Below, in pieces: positions 14,401 to 20,400 of a stretch of 64,000 nucleotides of DNA; position 1 is the stretch's first letter, and each line of letters opens with the position of its first letter. The notes under the pieces are model-generated. The model saw only the letters and a list, made by a program, of their open reading frames with translations, had not been told where the DNA came from and ran no database searches. A program made the translations under genes and the position numbers. The stretch is from contig NC_087062.1 of assembly GCF_963678635.1 (NCBI RefSeq), forward strand, positions 58,484,129-58,548,128, in the 5' to 3' direction. Source of the stretch: Symsagittifera roscoffensis. Lineage: Eukaryota; Xenacoelomorpha; Acoela; Convolutidae.

Positions 14401-17400
14401 AACACAAGAATCGTTTCCATCAAGCGGCACTATTGCATTATCTTGACATTTCTCAAGACGAATTGATGATTCTAGCAGACAAGTGTGTCTTTGATTTGCA
14501 AAATTCAATGAAGCAACATTTGAGGAACGCGGATTGCTAACGGAAGCAAAAATGTTACCACTTTTTGCCACGCATTCTCTCGATTCGTCGGTCAAAGCAG
14601 TATCGCGTTTGCTAACTTTCAATATTTTTTCATTTTGTCCCTCTTGTTCTGTCGATTCAAATGCATAATTCGGGAGTATTTTACTCTTCAACATGTGAGG
14701 CACATGACACTCGGTGCATTGGAGTAACTGATGGCCTGGCCCGTTATTGCTTGAAAAAATTTCTGGAAGAGTAGCCATTTTGATCTCCTTGCTAATCATC
14801 CAATTGTCTGCAGTATTGAAAGTGTCCTGGGATGCTATTCCGATTTCCATTTCTGAGATGGCTTCTGCAAGCTCAGCTGGATCTCCGAGATTTAGAGTTG
14901 TTTCTTTTTCATAGCTGAAAGGAAGTGTCGCCTGACTCTGGTTCGACACAGTCGGCAAAACGACACAGTTACAAATGTGAAAGGTTTTCAGAATCTGCGA
15001 TAGTTTAACACCTGTGATGTTCACAGACTTAACGTCTTCATCCAATTTGTCAGTTGAGATGGACTCCATTAATGGCAACGATGTTTCAATGTCACAAAAA
15101 GTCATTTCACCCCTTTTTTGGCAAACACCCACGGAGGAACTCTGACCATCGAATCTTTTCGTTTGTTTAAATTTTCTGTCCACTTTTACTCTCACTGCTT
15201 TTCCCGCAGTTGAACAGGGGACTCTAGGTTCCATTTTTGTCACTATTATTATTTCTTGTTCGGGTTTCACTTGCTGTGATGCCTGTTCACTAATGCAAAG
15301 AGACGGATTGATCACAGAAACTTCAAAGCACAGACAAACTTTGACTTCTGAGCAACAGTCGCCACATGTTATTGGCACGTTTGAGACTTTTTCGAATTCT
15401 GCTAGCGAAAAATTCACATCAGCTTTGCAGACCACGACAGAGTATTTGTCGACCGAGTCTGGTGAAATTTGCACTACCACGTGCAAGGATGGGGACTCTA
15501 TTTCTTTTACTAAAATCAAAGGGTCACATATATGTTCGTGGCTAACAGAACTGATTGCAAGGCAAGGTTCATGATGCAAGGATCCTTCAAGGACAAACTG
15601 GTCAAGTTTTTGGGTGACATTTTCCCTTGATGCTATCATGTTGATCAAGTCATTAGAAATAACGGAAGTCAAACCAATCGAATCTATTTTTGAGACGTAT
15701 CCAATGAAACTCGGACGCTGACTGGATATAAACGCAACGGGCAAAGAGGGTTCATCTATTAGAACTGCAGTCAATTCACTTGAGATTGGCGATGATTTTT
15801 TGGAAAAACAAATTCCTCTGAAGCTTGTTGGCACAACGGGGACACAGTCCTTCTCTAGTTCTGGAATAAGCCTTTCTAAAGTTACATCAGCAATTTCAGT
15901 AAGTTTTGTGTATTTAGAGTTATCTGGGACTGAATGACGGCTAAATGCGGAATTGAAAATTTTTGTAGAAGGAACTTCAAAGCTTGGTGACAAGATAGTG
16001 TTATTGGTTACATCGTCATATATAACTTCGCATATCTGAGAACCAGCAATTGAGGCACAACACTGCGTTTCGATGTCATCAAAATCATTTTGATACGTAT
16101 TCTCGACAAGAACATCATTCATCACTGCAGCTTCGACGAGTGTCTCGCATAATTTCACGGCGGATTTTATGGCTTCTGAAAACCTTTCCGGTAGTTCCGA
16201 GGTCAATATGGAGTCCAATCTGGGGCCAAATATTTCTTTCACTTCGATAGTATCCGTTGCCTTCATGGCGGTACTCCGTGCACTTTCAAAACTGGTAAAC
16301 AGTATTGATCTTTCGTTTTCACAGGCATTCGAGCCAAATTCGTTTTCGAGGCAAGAATCAACATTTTCTAGATCCTTGGCATTGATTTTTAAGCAAGAAT
16401 AAAACTCTTTCTCACTGAATAGGGCCGTCGCTCTTCGAACTGAGGAGTCGAAAAGTTTAGAAGGGAAGTCAGGCGTTGTGCTAGCTACAGATTCAAAATA
16501 TGTACAGCTCGTACAGATCAAATTTGAACTACTAACTGATGGAGTTATTATTTCAAGATCGTTTCTCTGATAAGCTTCGTCGGACAAAACCGGCAGATTT
16601 GGTTCGATCGTTTCATTGGTTATCAAATCTGGCGGGCTAGTTACTGAGATGTTTTTCTTTACATTCGCTTCATTCGTTCTAAAGAACTTTGAACCTGGGA
16701 GAAATTTTGGAACAGAGATTAGAAAGTCTGTGCTCTTGGTTTTTACTGGAATGTTTTGTAACAATTGTTCGTTTTCAGACTCTGTAGAATTTGAAATCTC
16801 AAACTGCCCAATTCCCTCGTTTAGGGAACACGATTGCTCAGATGCTCGAGCAATTTCAATTTCAGAGTTTCTCAAAGATTTTGGTTGCTGGGGGATATTG
16901 TTGTCAGCATAATGGCATCGGTTAGCCCGGGAGATTTTCGTCAAAGGTGCCCCAATTTCAGGAGACAGAAAGAAACTATTATTGAGCTTTTCGCTTGATT
17001 CTCCAGAAATTCTACTATTAACTGCATTTGCAGAGCAGAGAGGATCACTGTTAGAAGCGAATTCTGATTTTTCACATTCTAAATTGCTTATCGCTCCTAC
17101 TTCCAGGTAATCAAAGCTTGATACTGAGATACTTTTGGCAACTTGACTCAAATCAGGCTGGCCTGGCACTGGCGCATTACAAGAGCAGTCAAATCTTGGT
17201 GACTTAATTTCTTGTGCAATAATTTTTCCTTGACAGTTCTTCGATTCCACCGAGGTCGAAACTACTTCTGAAGCGCGGGGGGAACCTGTTACACTCTCTT
17301 CTAAAGTGACCAGTTCAGAAATATTATCAATAGATTTTTCGCAGCACTCGAACCCTTCGATATTAGCAAGTGAGCGTGAGCATCGATGGATACCGGGGAT

Positions 17401-20400
17401 ATCTTCTCCCCTTTTAGGGTTGAGTTTCGTCGCACAACATCTGGTCAATCTTTTTGGAATTGTAGGTTCTGATCTTGAGATAGATTCGATAAAATTTAGT
17501 CTCGTATGGTCTCTTCCTTGGGGCATTTTGAATTCCGCATCATTCGCTATCAAATTCGGTGCTTTCTTGTCAGAATTTTCAACCAGCATGGTCGAAGCTC
17601 TCAGTTTAGTTGTCTGGGCACAATTAACACCCAAATTTACAGACTCGAGGCAATTCGGATTTGTTTCTGATATACTGGGAAAATTTTCTTCCAAAATAAT
17701 CAATTCGGGCATGACAGGTTCGATATTTTCAGGACACTCAGCAGGTTCGGGATTAAGCAGTTCACTCCTGCGAAAGATTACTCGGTTGTTTACTTCATAA
17801 TTTGCTTTAATACAGTTGAAGCTGCCCATATTTTGTGGTAACGAAGGTTCAAATGACAGAGCACATTGTACTCCTGAAGTTGGGCATTGTTCGGGTATTT
17901 GCATCTGCTGAGAACCTTGCCTGCTCTCTTTAATTTGCAAAGGACTTTCAAGACAGCTGAGTAGATAAGCTTCGTTTCGAAACCTTACAGCTTCGACAAC
18001 AATTTCCACTGATGGCATTGAGCTCAAGTTCACGAGCTTTTCTACATCAGGAACCGATTCACAAATACCAGTTCTGTAGCGTGTAACATTTGGAAGCATT
18101 TTACTGCACGTGGTGTACAGATTACCTGATTCCGGAGATAGACAAGACTCTTCTTTTTTGACACTCAGCCACGCAGCTGCAGGATCAGCCGCAGATTTCA
18201 TGCCAGTATTACCAGCCTCTGCCCCAGGTTTCTCGAGATCTTTGGGTCTTTGATCTTTCGGTAATTGTATTTGGAAATTTGGATTCGGTATAGGATCATA
18301 GCAACCAGTTTTTGATAACTCCTCAGTTGGCACGTGAAATTTTAATTCACTGGCCAAGCCAAAATCCATAGATCGAAGTTGCTTCGTACTCGGCAGTGTT
18401 TCAGCGCGATCGGGAAGTTGCAGGTTTTCTACCAAAACAATCGGCTCAAACTCAAATTCTACATAGTCTTCACAAGACTCAACAGACTCGAGGTTAATGA
18501 AATCAACCTCCTGTTCACAGTTGGCATTCGTGCCAGAACTTGCCGGGTTTTTAATTGAGTAGTCAGACATTTCCTGAGGAAGAGACGGCTTATGATTTGG
18601 GGGATAGAATACAGTCAAGCATCTTGAAGTTTGGTCGCTAGCATCGGCGTGAATAATTTTGGAAGGACTCTCGCTTGAAACGTTGCTCGAAAAGTCTAGT
18701 TTTCCGCACTTTACTTCTGCCACAGGAACCATATTCAAATTTCCATCTTTCTCATGCATTGGTCCAAAGTGCGATGTTCCAGTTCTGTAGTCATGAAGAC
18801 GTGAGAGACGTTTCTTTTCAGACTCGGGGTCACCTGATTCCACAACCGCACTGTCAGAACTTACAATAGCTCTATGTTCACAGATCATTGAAGAGAGTTC
18901 TTCGGATGATAGTATTTTATTTATAGGTTCGATATAAGCCCAATTGAGATCCTTCAATGATGGTTCGCCTAAATTTTCTTCAATCGGCACAGGGAAGCAA
19001 GGCTGTACTTTCGAAAATTTGACAGATGATTCTTGGATATTCGGTGTCAAAATTTGCACGGCACTTTTGATATTAGTCGAAAAAGATCCCTGAGAACTAT
19101 TTTGCCGTTCATCACATTGTGGTAAAAAGGAAATACTCTCTTCAAGCACAATGAATTCCGATTTGGGCACAAAAGAAACTTCGAAAATTTCGAATGTTTC
19201 ACTAAAAGTTTGGTCAATCTTGTGGTAGTAAGTAGTGTTATATCTGCAGTTACTTGAATTCCGAACAGTACAACAAGACAGTTCTCTTGGAAGGAATGGT
19301 CGTGAAAATATTGTGCACTCTATGGCTGAGCAACTGGATTCCGAAGAGCCCGTATCCAAGGGCATTTTTTGAACGCAATTATTTATCTGTGAAGCAACTT
19401 TGACGTTCTCTCGCACTTCAGTTTCACCTGAAAAACAAGTTTGTACCTCGTCTATCTCAAGTGCAATCAAGCTACGCGGTTCTTTGATCTTCAACTCTTT
19501 TAGTTTTGGCTGGGCAAATCCAATTTTTTGACTTTTGAAACCTGGGAGAAGTTTGGTACATGACAGAAGATGATTATCCACATTCCGGCAAGTAACATCA
19601 GGGTTTTTGATTGCAGTATTAATAGAATTAGCAAAAGCCAGAACAGAATCGAATTCATCGATTCCACTTTCCAACTCGGGATCATTCATGATTTTCACAG
19701 ATTTGAGGCGCTCACAATCTTGGGTCGGTACCCTCTCGCAACGCTGTATTTTTGAAACCTTAGAATAAGGCACAGTTATGTTGGTTGAAAGCAAAGCATC
19801 TGGAACTAAGTGCTCTTTTTCATCTCCAGAAACTTCCATTTCCAGCTGAATCGCAGTTTTCATTGTGCCACTGCTCTTGGCGTCTTCGGTGACTGTAATC
19901 GATTCCTGCAATTTTGGATCTTGAATATCTGTGACATTTGCGAGCATTTCGTTTCCCAGTTTAATGCAAACGTGAGCCTTGGCCACTTGCAGATGTTTTC
20001 CAGTATTTACTGATGAAAAAACTGAGTGCAAATCCGGAACATGTATTTCTTTCACTAATATTTTTCTCCAGTCCATTTTACTCGTTTCTAGTTCAAGCAA
20101 ATTGACGTTTGATTTTGAAGCATCTTGCGTATTGGAATCTGACATTGGGCTCGTACTGAAGTGTAGCTCTCCAGCTTTCCGAGTGGTACCGTCATGTTTC
20201 GTCACTTCAATCTTTAGACCAGGCAGGTCTTGAACTTTCGCAGTAAACGGTAAGTTTGACTTAGAAGTTTTCATCTCGGAAAATTTTGTTTTATGGGCTT
20301 CTTTTTGGCAAGTTACAATTGTACCTTCCACTGGTCTCGGGTAGATATTATCAAACAAAATATGTTTTTGGTAAAAACTTTTTGATAACACTTCGTTTTC

